A stretch of DNA of 64,000 nt from Desulfofundulus thermosubterraneus DSM 16057 (GTDB taxonomy: Bacteria > Bacillota > Desulfotomaculia > Desulfotomaculales > Desulfovirgulaceae), in contig NZ_FQZM01000005.1 of the NCBI RefSeq assembly GCF_900142025.1, forward strand, positions 60,755 to 124,754. The letters are read 5' to 3'. Shown one piece after another: positions 8,735 to 17,248 of the stretch. How positions within the stretch are numbered: position 1 is the first letter of the stretch; each line of letters opens with the position of its first letter. The position numbers were made by a program, and so were the translations under genes. The notes beneath the pieces are model-generated. The model was not told the origin of the DNA, ran no database searches, and saw only the letters and a list, made by a program, of their open reading frames with translations.

Positions 8735-9769
8735 CTACCCATTCAATCCCAGGACCCGGCGCCGCAGCTGCCCGCAAGCAGCATCAATATCGCCGCCCAG
8801 TTCCCGCCGCACCGTTACTGAAAGCCCGGCCTTTTCCAGCAAATTTTTGAAGCGCTGTACCCGCACCGCGGGAGTGCGGGAAAAATCCTTTCCGCCCACG
8901 GGGTTCGCCGGGATAAGGTTGATATGGCAAAGCATTCCCCCCACCAGCCGGGCCAGCTCAAGGGCACAGCGGGGGCTATCGTTCACCCCGGCCAAAAGGG
9001 CATATTCAAAGGTGATACGCCGGCCGGTAAGTTTTATGTATTCCCGGCAGGCGGGTATCAACTCCCCCAGGGGATGGCGCCGGTTGATGGGCACGAGCCG
9101 GTTACGCAGTTCATCGTTGGGAGCATGCAGGGATACGGCCAGGGTTAGGGGCAGGCGCCGCCGGGCCAGCTTTAAAATCCCCGGTACCACCCCACAGGTA
9201 GAGAGAGTAATATGCCGGTATCCAATATGCAAACCGTAGGGTGCGGTAAGGTGTTCCAGAAAAATCATGACGTGTTCGAAGTTGTCCAGGGGTTCCCCGG
9301 AACCCATGAGTACCACGTGGCTGATCCTCTCACCAACGTCGGATTGCATGGCCAAAACCTGATCGTACATTTCCCCCGGTGAAAGGTTGCGAATAAGGCC
9401 GCCAATGGTGGAAGCACAAAAACGGCAGCCCATACGGCAACCAACCTGAGTGGAAATGCAGGCGGAACGACCGTATGTGTGGCGCATGAATACGCTTTCT
9501 ACGGCCTGGCCGTCGGCCAGGCCAAAGAGGTATTTGATGGTATCCCCTCGGCGGGAAACCTGCTTCTGAACCAGGGTCAAGCCCCGCAAAATGGCCATTT
9601 CTTTTAGCCTGGCTCGCAAGTCCTTGGGCAGGTCGGTCATCTCATCCCAGGACGGGCAACCCCGCTGAAAAAGCCAGCGGGCCAGTTGCAGGGCCCTGTA
9701 AGGAGGTTCCCCCAACCGGCCTAAAAGGTCCTTTATCTGGTCAAGGGTGAGGTCCTTTAAATTAACCAT
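8735..9769 (-). CDS. rlmN: 23S rRNA/tRNA adenine C2-methyltransferase RlmN
   Basis: A radical-SAM enzyme that methylates A2503 of 23S rRNA and A37 of some tRNAs. The N-terminal LKDLTLDQIKDLL helix-turn region is followed by the iron-sulfur motif CRMGCRFC, the SAM-binding GSGEPLDN, and the C-terminal catalytic cysteine in DIDAACGQL. The start was set at ATG 9769 (344 residues) because family members begin with this segment and the upstream 19 codons look unconserved. It follows rsmB after a 143-base gap, the only sizeable break in the island besides those next to the end genes. Confidence 0.95.
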   Translation of the reverse strand: MVNLKDLTLDQIKDLLGRLGEPPYRALQLARWLFQRGCPSWDEMTDLPKDLRARLKEMAILRGLTLVQKQVSRRGDTIKYLFGLADGQAVESVFMRHTYGRSACISTQVGCRMGCRFCASTIGGLIRNLSPGEMYDQVLAMQSDVGERISHVVLMGSGEPLDNFEHVMIFLEHLTAPYGLHIGYRHITLSTCGVVPGILKLARRRLPLTLAVSLHAPNDELRNRLVPINRRHPLGELIPACREYIKLTGRRITFEYALLAGVNDSPRCALELARLVGGMLCHINLIPANPVGGKDFSRTPAVRVQRFKNLLEKAGLSVTVRRELGGDIDAACGQLRRRVLGLNG

Positions 9770-9912
9770 GGCCGTGTTCCCCGTTTCGTCGACATCACCT
9801 ATCACTATATTATACCATACCCGCAACTAAAAATTTTCAAATCCTGGAGCCCTTACTATGAGGCGGCAATGTCCCTGGTTGGGAAAGCCGCTTCTTCGTA
9901 GCGGACTGCCAC

Positions 9913-11274
9913 TCACGCGGTGATCCTCTTGCGCAGGCGGGCCATGAAAAATCCGTCCATCCCGTGCCGGTGGGGTAAAAGCTGGATATAACCGCGGGAC
10001 AGGGTTCCCTGTTCATCCAGACCGGCAGGCAAAAGTGTAGAAAGATCTTCCAGTTGAAATTCTGGATGGCGGGTTAGAAAGTCTTCCACCTGGCCGAGGT
10101 TTTCTTCCCTAGTTACAGTACAGGTGCTGTACACCAGCACCCCGCCCGGTTTCAGGCAGCAGGCTGCCCCCTCCAGCATCTCTTTTTGCAGGCCTGCCAT
10201 TTCCGCAATGGAATCCTCGGCCTTGCGCCAGCGCGCATCGGGCCGCCGGCGGAGCACCCCCAACCCGGAACAGGGGGCATCCAGCAGGACAAAATCGGCC
10301 CATTGATGCATGCTTTGGTCAGGGTAACGTGCATCCCCTTCCACGGGCCGGACACAGGTGATGCCCAGCCGGCGGCAGTTGACGGCAATCAATTTTATTT
10401 TGTGGGGATGGATGTCCAGGGCAGTTATTTCCCCCCGATCCCCCATCAATTGGGCCAGGTGTGTGGTCTTGGTACCTGGAGCAGCTGCCGCATCCAGTAC
10501 CCGCGCTCCCGGGAAAGGCGACAGGGCATGTCCCACCAGGATGGAACTCTCATCCTGGACCAGGAACAGGCCTTCTTCAAAGGGAGCAAAGCCGTGCAGG
10601 GAAGGAAAACCAGCTATCTTCAACCCTTCCGGAGCAAAGGAGGTAGGTTCCGCCGTCACATCCTCTTCCCTTAAGCGTTCCATTAACTCCTGCCGGCTGA
10701 CCTTCAGGGTGTTGGTACGCACCGTGTTGGGAGCTGGGCCGTTGTTGGCCTGACAGAGGGCTATCGTTTCCTCCAAACCATATTCCTTAAACCACCGCCG
10801 GACCAACCAGGCCGGATGGGAGTAACGAAGGGAAATGTAGGCAACCGGGTCGTCATTTAGATCGGGAAAAGGTATCTGCCTGCCCCGCCGGGCCAGGTTA
10901 CGCAGCACCCCGTTTACAAAACCCACCACCCCGGGGTGACCGTAACGGCGGGCCAGTTCGCTGGACTCATTGCATGCCGCCGCATCGGGCACCCGCTCCA
11001 TGTACATGATTTGATAGGCCCCGAGACGCAGGATATTACGGATCCACGGGTTCTGGGAGGCCAGGGGTTGGCGTAAGAAGTGGCCCAGGAGCCAGTCCAG
11101 AGTATTTAAATGGCGCAGGACGCCGTAGGCCAGCTCGGTGGCAAAGGCCCGGTCCAGCTTACCCGGGCGGTAATGTTCCAGAATGCGGTCCAGAGCCAGG
11201 TTGGCATATGCCTCCTCCTGATCCACGGCATATAAAACTTTTAAGGCCACTTCCCGGGCACTGATCCGGGCCAA
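9913..11274 (-). CDS. rsmB: 16S rRNA cytosine-C5 967 methyltransferase RsmB
   Basis: A 453-residue fusion of an N-terminal NusB-like RNA-binding domain (about 1-140) and a C-terminal SAM-dependent methyltransferase. The SAM motif VLDAAAAPGTKTTHLAQ, the conserved cysteine of LDAPCSGLGVLRR and the catalytic cysteine of YSTCTVTREEN are present. It starts at TTG with GGAGTGA eight bases upstream. The ATG-rich alternatives further in would cut the NusB-like domain. It lies 6 bases after the DUF116 gene. Confidence 0.95.
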   Translation of the reverse strand: MARISAREVALKVLYAVDQEEAYANLALDRILEHYRPGKLDRAFATELAYGVLRHLNTLDWLLGHFLRQPLASQNPWIRNILRLGAYQIMYMERVPDAAACNESSELARRYGHPGVVGFVNGVLRNLARRGRQIPFPDLNDDPVAYISLRYSHPAWLVRRWFKEYGLEETIALCQANNGPAPNTVRTNTLKVSRQELMERLREEDVTAEPTSFAPEGLKIAGFPSLHGFAPFEEGLFLVQDESSILVGHALSPFPGARVLDAAAAPGTKTTHLAQLMGDRGEITALDIHPHKIKLIAVNCRRLGITCVRPVEGDARYPDQSMHQWADFVLLDAPCSGLGVLRRRPDARWRKAEDSIAEMAGLQKEMLEGAACCLKPGGVLVYSTCTVTREENLGQVEDFLTRHPEFQLEDLSTLLPAGLDEQGTLSRGYIQLLPHRHGMDGFFMARLRKRITA

Positions 11275-11280
11275 AACAAA

Positions 11281-12042
11281 TCACTCCTTATCCAACCCGC
11301 AAAAGTAGCGAATTGCTCCCTCCACCATGGGTATGGACACGCAGGTATTGAAACAGGGTCCGCAGGGTCGCTCGTTGGTCACCCCCAGAACGGGAATGGG
11401 ATTGCTGTCCAGAATGCCACTGGCCAAATCCCGTTCACAGGCAACGGCTACAATCGCCCGGGGGTGGTATTCTCGCACGTATTTACGGGCCAGGGTACCC
11501 CCCGTAGCCAGGCCCATATTAAAACCGTATTTATCCTTCAGGTCCAGCAACTTGCTTATACAGCATCTCCCACAGCGGCGGCAGTTGTCAACATGGACCG
11601 TGATTTTATGGGGACATTCGCTGTACTGCAGGCAGTGGGGTACAAGCAAAAGCAATTCTTTTGGCTTCACCTTTAGGTGCCTGGCCTGTACCAGCTGGTT
11701 GTTGACCTCAATAAAGGATCTTTTAATCCGGTTGGGGTCTATACGCAGCAAGCGGCCAAGGGCAAGGGCTACCGGGAAAAACAAATTTACGGCCACTCGC
11801 ATGGGTCCCTGCAGCGGTTCAAAGGTACGTGCCGCCAGAAGGGTAATCACTATTCCCGCCAGACCGCCAAAAGCCCAAAAGACGACCCCTACCAGCAGGG
11901 AAACCATGGTAAAAAGGATCACCTGGTAGGCAATGGAACGGGCCGGGTTAAAAATCAAGTACCAGGTACCTGCCGCCAGTAAAGCTACCAATAACAGGCT
12001 GGCCCCTAAAAGCCCTAAAAATAGCCGCTTATGAGTGTTCAT
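11281..12042 (-). CDS. DUF116 membrane protein with cysteine clusters
   Basis: Two or three hydrophobic segments occupy residues 8-31 and 41-71. A soluble part follows with C137, C143, C154, C157, C160 and C161 (segment DNCRRCGRCC), then VACERDLASG and a CGPCFNTC cluster near the end. This pattern suggests metal or iron-sulfur binding. The family is DUF116; its biochemical role is not established. The start ATG overlaps the fmt stop as ATGA, so translation is coupled. The location between fmt and rsmB suggests a link to translation or to a metal-dependent step, but this is only context. Confidence 0.82.
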   Translation of the reverse strand: MNTHKRLFLGLLGASLLLVALLAAGTWYLIFNPARSIAYQVILFTMVSLLVGVVFWAFGGLAGIVITLLAARTFEPLQGPMRVAVNLFFPVALALGRLLRIDPNRIKRSFIEVNNQLVQARHLKVKPKELLLLVPHCLQYSECPHKITVHVDNCRRCGRCCISKLLDLKDKYGFNMGLATGGTLARKYVREYHPRAIVAVACERDLASGILDSNPIPVLGVTNERPCGPCFNTCVSIPMVEGAIRYFCGLDKE

Positions 12043-12995
12043 GAATGGCAACCGCCCTTTGACCGGCCCAGAACCGTCCCCGGAGCCAGGGGGTGACCGC
12101 GCAAAAACTCCGCCACTGGTAAACGCCGTCCCCCCTGCAGTTGCACTTCCTGCAAAGATAGACAACCCCTGCCCGTGGCCACCACCACTTCCTCACCGCC
12201 GGCTATTACTTGGCCGGGCAAGGCTCCTTTTGGAGCAGCTTCCTCCTTCACCCCCGCCCGCCAGACCTTGAGCACCTGTTCTCCCCACCAGGTCCGAGCA
12301 CCGGGCCAGGGGTCCAGCCCCCGGATCTGGTTGTATAAATCCCGGGCGGGTCTCTCCCAGTCAATTATTTCATCCTCCCGGGTTAATGGGGGTGCATAGG
12401 TGGCGAAACTATCCTCCTGGGGACGGGCATGAAGGCATCCCCGTTTTAAGAGGTTCAGGGTTTGTAACAAAAGCTCCGCCCCCAGCAGGGCCAGCCGGTC
12501 GTGAAGCGCCCCGGCGTTATCTGCTTCACCAATAGCCACGGCCTGCTGCAACAGGATGTCACCCGTATCCAGACCCTCGTCCATGAGCATGATGGTTACA
12601 CCCGTTTCCCTCTCCCCATTCATAATCGCCCGGTGAATGGGAGCAGCTCCACGGTAACGGGGCAATAAAGAAGCATGAATATTGATACACCTCCGGGGAG
12701 GAAGGTGCAAAATGGAGGGCGGCAGGATCTGTCCAAAGGCCGCCACCACAATTACTTCCGGCTCCAGCTGTTTAAGCTGCTCAACAAAGGCAGCGTCCCG
12801 TACCCGGACGGGCTGCAGAACCGGCAGCCCCATGTGCAGGGCAGCCTGTTTCACTGGAGAGGGTTGAATTTTTTTGCCCCTTCCTTTGGGACGATCGGGC
12901 TGGGTAACCACTCCCACCACCGGGTACCCGGCACCCACCAACGCCTTCAGGGCGGGCACGGCAAAGTCGGGTGTACCCATAAACACAACACGCAT
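12039..12995 (-). CDS. fmt: Methionyl-tRNA formyltransferase
   Basis: Transfers a formyl group from 10-formyl-tetrahydrofolate to initiator Met-tRNA. The 318 residues contain the catalytic formyltransferase domain with NIHASLLPRYRGAAPI (catalytic N and H), DEGLDTGDIL with the catalytic Asp, and a C-terminal OB-like tRNA-binding domain from about 205. The start is ATG at 12993-12995. It follows def, which removes the same formyl group, after 19 bases. Confidence 0.96.
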   Translation of the reverse strand: MRVVFMGTPDFAVPALKALVGAGYPVVGVVTQPDRPKGRGKKIQPSPVKQAALHMGLPVLQPVRVRDAAFVEQLKQLEPEVIVVAAFGQILPPSILHLPPRRCINIHASLLPRYRGAAPIHRAIMNGERETGVTIMLMDEGLDTGDILLQQAVAIGEADNAGALHDRLALLGAELLLQTLNLLKRGCLHARPQEDSFATYAPPLTREDEIIDWERPARDLYNQIRGLDPWPGARTWWGEQVLKVWRAGVKEEAAPKGALPGQVIAGGEEVVVATGRGCLSLQEVQLQGGRRLPVAEFLRGHPLAPGTVLGRSKGGCHS

Positions 12996-13014
12996 AAACC
13001 CTTCGCTCCCCTAA

Positions 13015-13479
13015 TCAGGCCCCTGGTTTGACACGCCGGATGCGCACAGCCCGGTCGATAAATAGTATGCCATCCAGGTGATCAATTTCATGCTGCAATG
13101 CCCTGGCCAGGAAACCCCGGGCATGGTGTTCCACCGGGTTACCGTGCCTATCCAGCCCTTTGACCCGCACCTCAGCGGCCCTGGTTACTTCCCCTACCAC
13201 ATTGGGCAGGCTCAAGCATCCTTCGGTATCAGTTTCTTCCCCCCGGGCCTCTACAATTTCAGGATTGATTAACTCAATTAAGCCTTCTCCGGTATCCACC
13301 ACAATTACCCGCTTTGAGACCCCGATCTGGGGTGCGGCTAGCCCCACCCCCCGGGCGTGATACATGGTGTCCCGCAGGTTATCCAAGAGCTTATGAATAT
13401 TTGGGGTAATTTTGGCAACCGGCCTGGCCTTCTCGCGCAATACCTCATCTCCATAAAGAACGATCTTAAAAACTGCCAC
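13015..13479 (-). CDS. def: Peptide deformylase
   Basis: Removes the formyl group from nascent proteins. All three motifs are present in the 154 residues: [17 protein letters not shown] with the metal-binding Cys, and QHEIDHLDG with the two metal histidines and catalytic Glu. The start is GTG behind GAGGAGG. The gene lies 17 bases after priA in the usual priA-def-fmt order. Confidence 0.97.
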   Translation of the reverse strand: MAVFKIVLYGDEVLREKARPVAKITPNIHKLLDNLRDTMYHARGVGLAAPQIGVSKRVIVVDTGEGLIELINPEIVEARGEETDTEGCLSLPNVVGEVTRAAEVRVKGLDRHGNPVEHHARGFLARALQHEIDHLDGILFIDRAVRIRRVKPGA

Positions 13480-13496
13480 CCCTTAAACCTCCTCAA

Positions 13497-15698
13497 TTAC
13501 ATCATACTTTGTGGGGCAATGTCCACGGAAACCTGAACCCGGCGGTACCGGCCCGTCCCGGAAAAACCGTCCAGGGCGGCCGTTGCCGCTTCCCGCAGAA
13601 CGCTTTGGACCGAAGCTTTCAATACCAGGTGCCAGCGGTAGCGATCTTTAATGCGGGTGAGGGGAGCAGGAGCCGGCCCCAGCAGTTCAACAGGCACGCC
13701 AGCAGCATGGACTGCTTGGGCCAGGAAATCTGCCGCCTCCTGGACCTCCTTTTCCACCCTCCCGGTGACCAGCAACCGGGCGAGGTGGGTAAAAGGAGGG
13801 TAGCCCAGGGTCCGTCTTAAAGCCATTTCCCGGCGGTAAAACCCCTGGTAATCATGGTTTTGGGCACAGGTCACGGCATAGTGATCCGGAGAATAAGTCT
13901 GGATCAGCACCTCTCCCCCCTGCTCTCCCCGGCCGGAGCGACCGGCCACCTGGGTGAGCAGCTGAAAAGTACGTTCGCTGGCCCGAAAATCGGGCATATA
14001 AAGGGAAATATCGGCATTGATCACTCCAACCAGGGTCACGCCGGGAATATCCAGCCCCTTGGCCACCATCTGGGTACCAATGAGGATGTCCGCTTCACCC
14101 TCACGAAAAGTATCTATGATCTCTCTGTGGGCACCCCGCCGGCCTACTGTATCGCTGTCCAACCGCAGGACGCGGGCCGTAGGAAATAATCGCCGGATTT
14201 CCTGTTCTACCTTTTGGGTGCCCATACCCAGATAGGCTACATGCCGGCTGCCGCAACCGGGACACAGAGAGGGAGCCAGCACACTGTAGTTGCAATAATG
14301 ACAGCGCAGCCGCCCGCTGACATGATAGGTGAGGGAAATATCGCAGTGGGGGCATTTCAGCACCAGACCGCACTCCCGGCAAACCACCAGCGTGGAATAA
14401 CCCCGCCGGTTTAAAAAAAGGATAACCTGTTCCCGGCGGGACAATCGCCGGGCAATGGCTTCCCGGAGATCACGGGAAAACATGCCCTTGTTCCCTTCCT
14501 GCAACTCCCGGCGCAGGTCGACAAGGCGCACGGAAGGCAAGGGGAGTTCGCCCACCCGCCGGGTCAGTTCCAGCAAATGGTACGCCCCCCCACCAACGGC
14601 CTGGCAATATGATTCCATGGAGGGAGTCGCGCTGCCCAGAACTACCACCGCCCCGGCATACCCGGCCAAACGCAGGGCCACTGTCCGGGCATGATAGCGA
14701 GGGCTTTCCTCCTGTTTGTAGGAGGGCTCGTGTTCCTCATCTAAAATGATCAAACCGGGTTGCTCCAGGGGGGCAAAAATGGCCGAGCGGGCACCCAGCA
14801 CCACCCCGGCCTCCCCGGTACGAAGGCGCTGATATTCATCATATCTTTCCCCATCAGAAAGGCGGCTATGTAGCACAGCCACCTGGCGGCCAAAACGCCC
14901 CCTGAAAATATCAATCATCTGGGGGGTAAGGGCAATTTCCGGAACCAGCATCATGGCCTGTTTTCCCCGGGCCAGGGCCGCAGAGATAGCATGGAGGTAA
15001 ACCTCAGTTTTCCCGCTGCCCGTTACCCCGTGGAGCAAAAAAACCTGCCGTCCGCCTTTTTGATCCAGGGCCTCAATAATCTTGCTTACCGCCCGGATCT
15101 GTTCCCCATGGAGAACAGGTGGTTTTATCCTTTTTTCAGGCAAATCTTGGCACGGATCCCGGGACTCAATGCGTTCCTCACTGCGTAAAAGCCCCCTGGC
15201 AACCATGGCATCCACCACCCGAGGGGAAACACCGGCCGCTTCTGCCAGTTCCTTCCTGGACAGGCCGGGGCGGGCCTGAATAACCTGCCACACCGCAGCA
15301 CTCTTTGGTGCTCGCCGGGGATCGGGAACCTCGCAGCAGGCTGCCGGCCACAATCCCCGTACCTTTTTCGGCCCCTTCACCTGTAAAAGGGGCCAGAACA
15401 TGGCTCGCAGTGCTTTAACTGTAGGGCAGAGGTAATAGGCCGCCATCCAGCGGGCCAGGGCCAGCTGGTGGGGGGTGAATAGGGGCCCCTCGTCTAAAAG
15501 GGCAGCCACATCCTTTAAATCAGCAGGGTTCGGTGCCGGACTAAAACCAACCACATAGCCCTCTACTTTACGGCGACCGAAGGGTACCAGCACCCTGCTG
15601 CCAACCTGCACCTTGCCCGCCAGGGAAGGGGGCACGTTATAATGAAAAACCTTGTCCACCTGACGGAGAGCTAAAGACACCAGCACTTCCGCGTGCAA
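13497..15698 (-). CDS. priA: Primosomal replication restart helicase PriA
   Basis: A 733-residue superfamily 2 helicase that reloads the replisome at stalled forks. The N-terminal DNA-binding domain (about 1-105) precedes the helicase with Walker A GVTGSGKTE and Walker B LDEEHE. The zinc-binding insert holds eight cysteines (CRECGLVLKCPHC and CHYCNYS...CPGC). Motifs such as GRSGRGEQGG and the GTQMVAKGLDIPG segment are intact. The start is TTG after GGGAGAG. It follows the upstream hypothetical gene by two bases, so both are likely in one transcript. Confidence 0.96.
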   Translation of the reverse strand: MHAEVLVSLALRQVDKVFHYNVPPSLAGKVQVGSRVLVPFGRRKVEGYVVGFSPAPNPADLKDVAALLDEGPLFTPHQLALARWMAAYYLCPTVKALRAMFWPLLQVKGPKKVRGLWPAACCEVPDPRRAPKSAAVWQVIQARPGLSRKELAEAAGVSPRVVDAMVARGLLRSEERIESRDPCQDLPEKRIKPPVLHGEQIRAVSKIIEALDQKGGRQVFLLHGVTGSGKTEVYLHAISAALARGKQAMMLVPEIALTPQMIDIFRGRFGRQVAVLHSRLSDGERYDEYQRLRTGEAGVVLGARSAIFAPLEQPGLIILDEEHEPSYKQEESPRYHARTVALRLAGYAGAVVVLGSATPSMESYCQAVGGGAYHLLELTRRVGELPLPSVRLVDLRRELQEGNKGMFSRDLREAIARRLSRREQVILFLNRRGYSTLVVCRECGLVLKCPHCDISLTYHVSGRLRCHYCNYSVLAPSLCPGCGSRHVAYLGMGTQKVEQEIRRLFPTARVLRLDSDTVGRRGAHREIIDTFREGEADILIGTQMVAKGLDIPGVTLVGVINADISLYMPDFRASERTFQLLTQVAGRSGRGEQGGEVLIQTYSPDHYAVTCAQNHDYQGFYRREMALRRTLGYPPFTHLARLLVTGRVEKEVQEAADFLAQAVHAAGVPVELLGPAPAPLTRIKDRYRWHLVLKASVQSVLREAATAALDGFSGTGRYRRVQVSVDIAPQSMM

Positions 15699-15700
15699 CC

Positions 15701-16159
15701 TTATCTCTCCCTGCTACTAAACTTCAGGCGGGGTACACAGGCCCGGGGGGGCGGAGCAGAAACCTCCGGTAGGGACTTTTTTTTCGGTCTCTCAAACTGC
15801 CAATTTATGTTAAATACCGGTTTTTCTGTTTCCGCACCCTTATCTGCCGCCTCCAGCATCCCGGGCGGCGGCACCGGTACCGGTAACCGTCCTTCCTCCG
15901 AGGGAAAACGGGGTGCGTGGGTAATGGTAATGCTGCTTAAAATGAATTCGTCTTCCCGGGTCAGCTCTCCACCGCTGTAATAACGCCGGCGCAATTCAGC
16001 CCTTGGAATAAAGGCCGAAAATTCCGCCGGCACATTCATCTTGTTGCGACGGCTCATGCGCATGGTTAATTCGCCGAGCCGGATGTCGACCTTGTCGACC
16101 TGACGCCACTTATGCCGTTCCGGACAATGAGGTGCGGAAAACCAGGGATGGAAAAACAT
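15701..16159 (-). CDS. Hypothetical protein upstream of priA
   Basis: A 152-residue protein I do not recognise. It begins MFFHPWFSAPHCPERHKW and contains VDIRLGELTMRMSRRNKMN and the acidic stretch GGELTREDEFILSS. A proline-rich, basic C-terminal half probably has little fixed structure. No signal peptide or membrane segment is seen. The start was set inside the longest frame because GGAGTGA precedes this ATG. It is the first gene of the priA run, stops 2 bases before priA, and is divergent from the MarR gene. Confidence 0.6.
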   Translation of the reverse strand: MFFHPWFSAPHCPERHKWRQVDKVDIRLGELTMRMSRRNKMNVPAEFSAFIPRAELRRRYYSGGELTREDEFILSSITITHAPRFPSEEGRLPVPVPPPGMLEAADKGAETEKPVFNINWQFERPKKKSLPEVSAPPPRACVPRLKFSSRER

Positions 16160-16280
16160 GGCGCTCACTCCCTGGTATATTTTACTGCCCTTGGCGCTAA
16201 AAGGATACATTTACACTCTCAAGGGTCAAAAATTAAAGCAATCCCGTGTCCGCACAATGATATGATACGGTTATTAACCG

Positions 16281-16327
16281 TTGACGAAAGTATTTAATAT
16301 ATTTACAATTAAAGTACAGAATACTTT
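16281..16327 (+). promoter_or_regulatory. Sigma-A promoter with operator-like inverted repeat before marR
   Basis: TTGACG at 16281-16286 and TACAAT at 16304-16309 are separated by 17 bases, a near-consensus vegetative promoter. AAAGTATT (16287-16294), just after the -35 box, is repeated in inverted form as AATACTTT (16320-16327), just past the expected start of transcription. The placement fits autorepression by the MarR protein encoded downstream, though binding is inferred. Confidence 0.65.
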
Positions 16328-16340
16328 AGGAGGAATGTGC

Positions 16341-16805
16341 TTGCCTCCAGAAAAAAACCAAACCCAGGGAGAAGGTTACCTGGCCGTACGTACCGTAATC
16401 GAGCTTACCCGAACCATGGATTTGCTGGAAGACTTGCTGGCTAGGCACTTTGCCCATTTCAACCTTTCCCAGCCCAAATTTAATGCCCTGATGGAACTGT
16501 ATTATGCCGGGGAAGAGGGCCTTCCCCTTTCCGAATTGGGGCAGCGTATGCTGGTTAGCCGGGCCAATATTACCGGCCTGGTGGACCGGCTGGAAAGGGA
16601 CGGGCTGGTAGTCCGTGTTGTTGATCCTAAAGACCGGCGTGTGATCCGCGCCCAAATCACTCCCAGGGCCGTACAGCTTATCCACGGGGTCTTACCCCTG
16701 CACATGGACCTGCTTAAACGAGCCACATCCAGCTTAAACATCGAAGAAAAGGAAACCCTTATCCGTCTTTTAGTTAAACTGCAACAGGGCCTGGATAAAT
16801 TGTAA
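16341..16805 (+). CDS. MarR-family transcriptional regulator
   Basis: A 154-residue winged-helix regulator. The core LSQPKFNALMELYYAGEEG, LSELGQRMLVSRANITGLVDRLERDGLV and the wing segment DPKDRRVIRAQIT define the MarR fold; N- and C-terminal helices should form the dimer. The start was set at TTG 16341, seven bases after AGGAGGA; the ATG two codons before it is too close to that site. It is a single gene between divergent priA and the zinc-finger gene. The ligand is unknown, and no obvious target other than its own promoter is visible. Confidence 0.88.
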   Translation: MPPEKNQTQGEGYLAVRTVIELTRTMDLLEDLLARHFAHFNLSQPKFNALMELYYAGEEGLPLSELGQRMLVSRANITGLVDRLERDGLVVRVVDPKDRRVIRAQITPRAVQLIHGVLPLHMDLLKRATSSLNIEEKETLIRLLVKLQQGLDKL

Positions 16806-16818
16806 AAAGCCTTTCCAA

Positions 16819-16838
16819 CCCCCGGTCGCAAACGGGGG
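16819..16838 (+). terminator. Possible terminator hairpin after marR
   Basis: CCCCCG (16819-16824) pairs with CGGGGG (16833-16838) around an 8-base loop, 14 bases after the marR stop. It is followed only by AAATTT, so termination may be weak. Confidence 0.4.
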
Positions 16839-16870
16839 AAATTTAACGCTTTTGTAAGGGGTTGATCGCT

Positions 16871-17236
16871 GTGAAGTGCGTCAGATGTCAGGAGGAAGTA
16901 CTACCGCAAGATAGCTATGACTATTACGGGCAAACCTTATGCGAGGACTGTTACATAGCCGCTCTGCAACCTCCGAAACCCTGCGACCCGACAGCCGTGG
17001 CCAGCGCTAAAGCCACCAGAACACAGCTGGGACAGACAGGCACCGCAGGTCTGACCCCGCTCCAGAAGAGAATTTATGAATACATCAAGGAAAAGGGAAA
17101 GGCAACCAAGGAAGAACTGGCCAGTACCTTTAATCTGCCCCAATGGGAACTGGAAAAACAGTTTGCAGTTTTACGCCATTGTGAACTGATCAGAGCCACC
17201 AAAGAAGGAAATCAAGTATACCTCACTTTATGGTAA
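16871..17236 (+). CDS. Zinc-finger plus winged-helix protein
   Basis: About 121 residues. The N-terminus has a LIM-like treble-clef pattern, CVRCQEEV...CEDCY, able to bind zinc through two CxxC pairs. After a linker of about 45 residues rich in Ala and Thr, the C-terminal part (LTPLQKRIYEYIKEKGKATKEELASTF) reads as a small winged helix-turn-helix. GTG at 16871 is preferred, with AAGGGG nine bases upstream; a TTG three codons earlier is possible. It is the last plus-strand gene before the convergent coaBC. A regulatory or DNA-binding role is inferred. Confidence 0.7.
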   Translation: MKCVRCQEEVLPQDSYDYYGQTLCEDCYIAALQPPKPCDPTAVASAKATRTQLGQTGTAGLTPLQKRIYEYIKEKGKATKEELASTFNLPQWELEKQFAVLRHCELIRATKEGNQVYLTLW

Positions 17237-17248
17237 TATAAAAACCTT

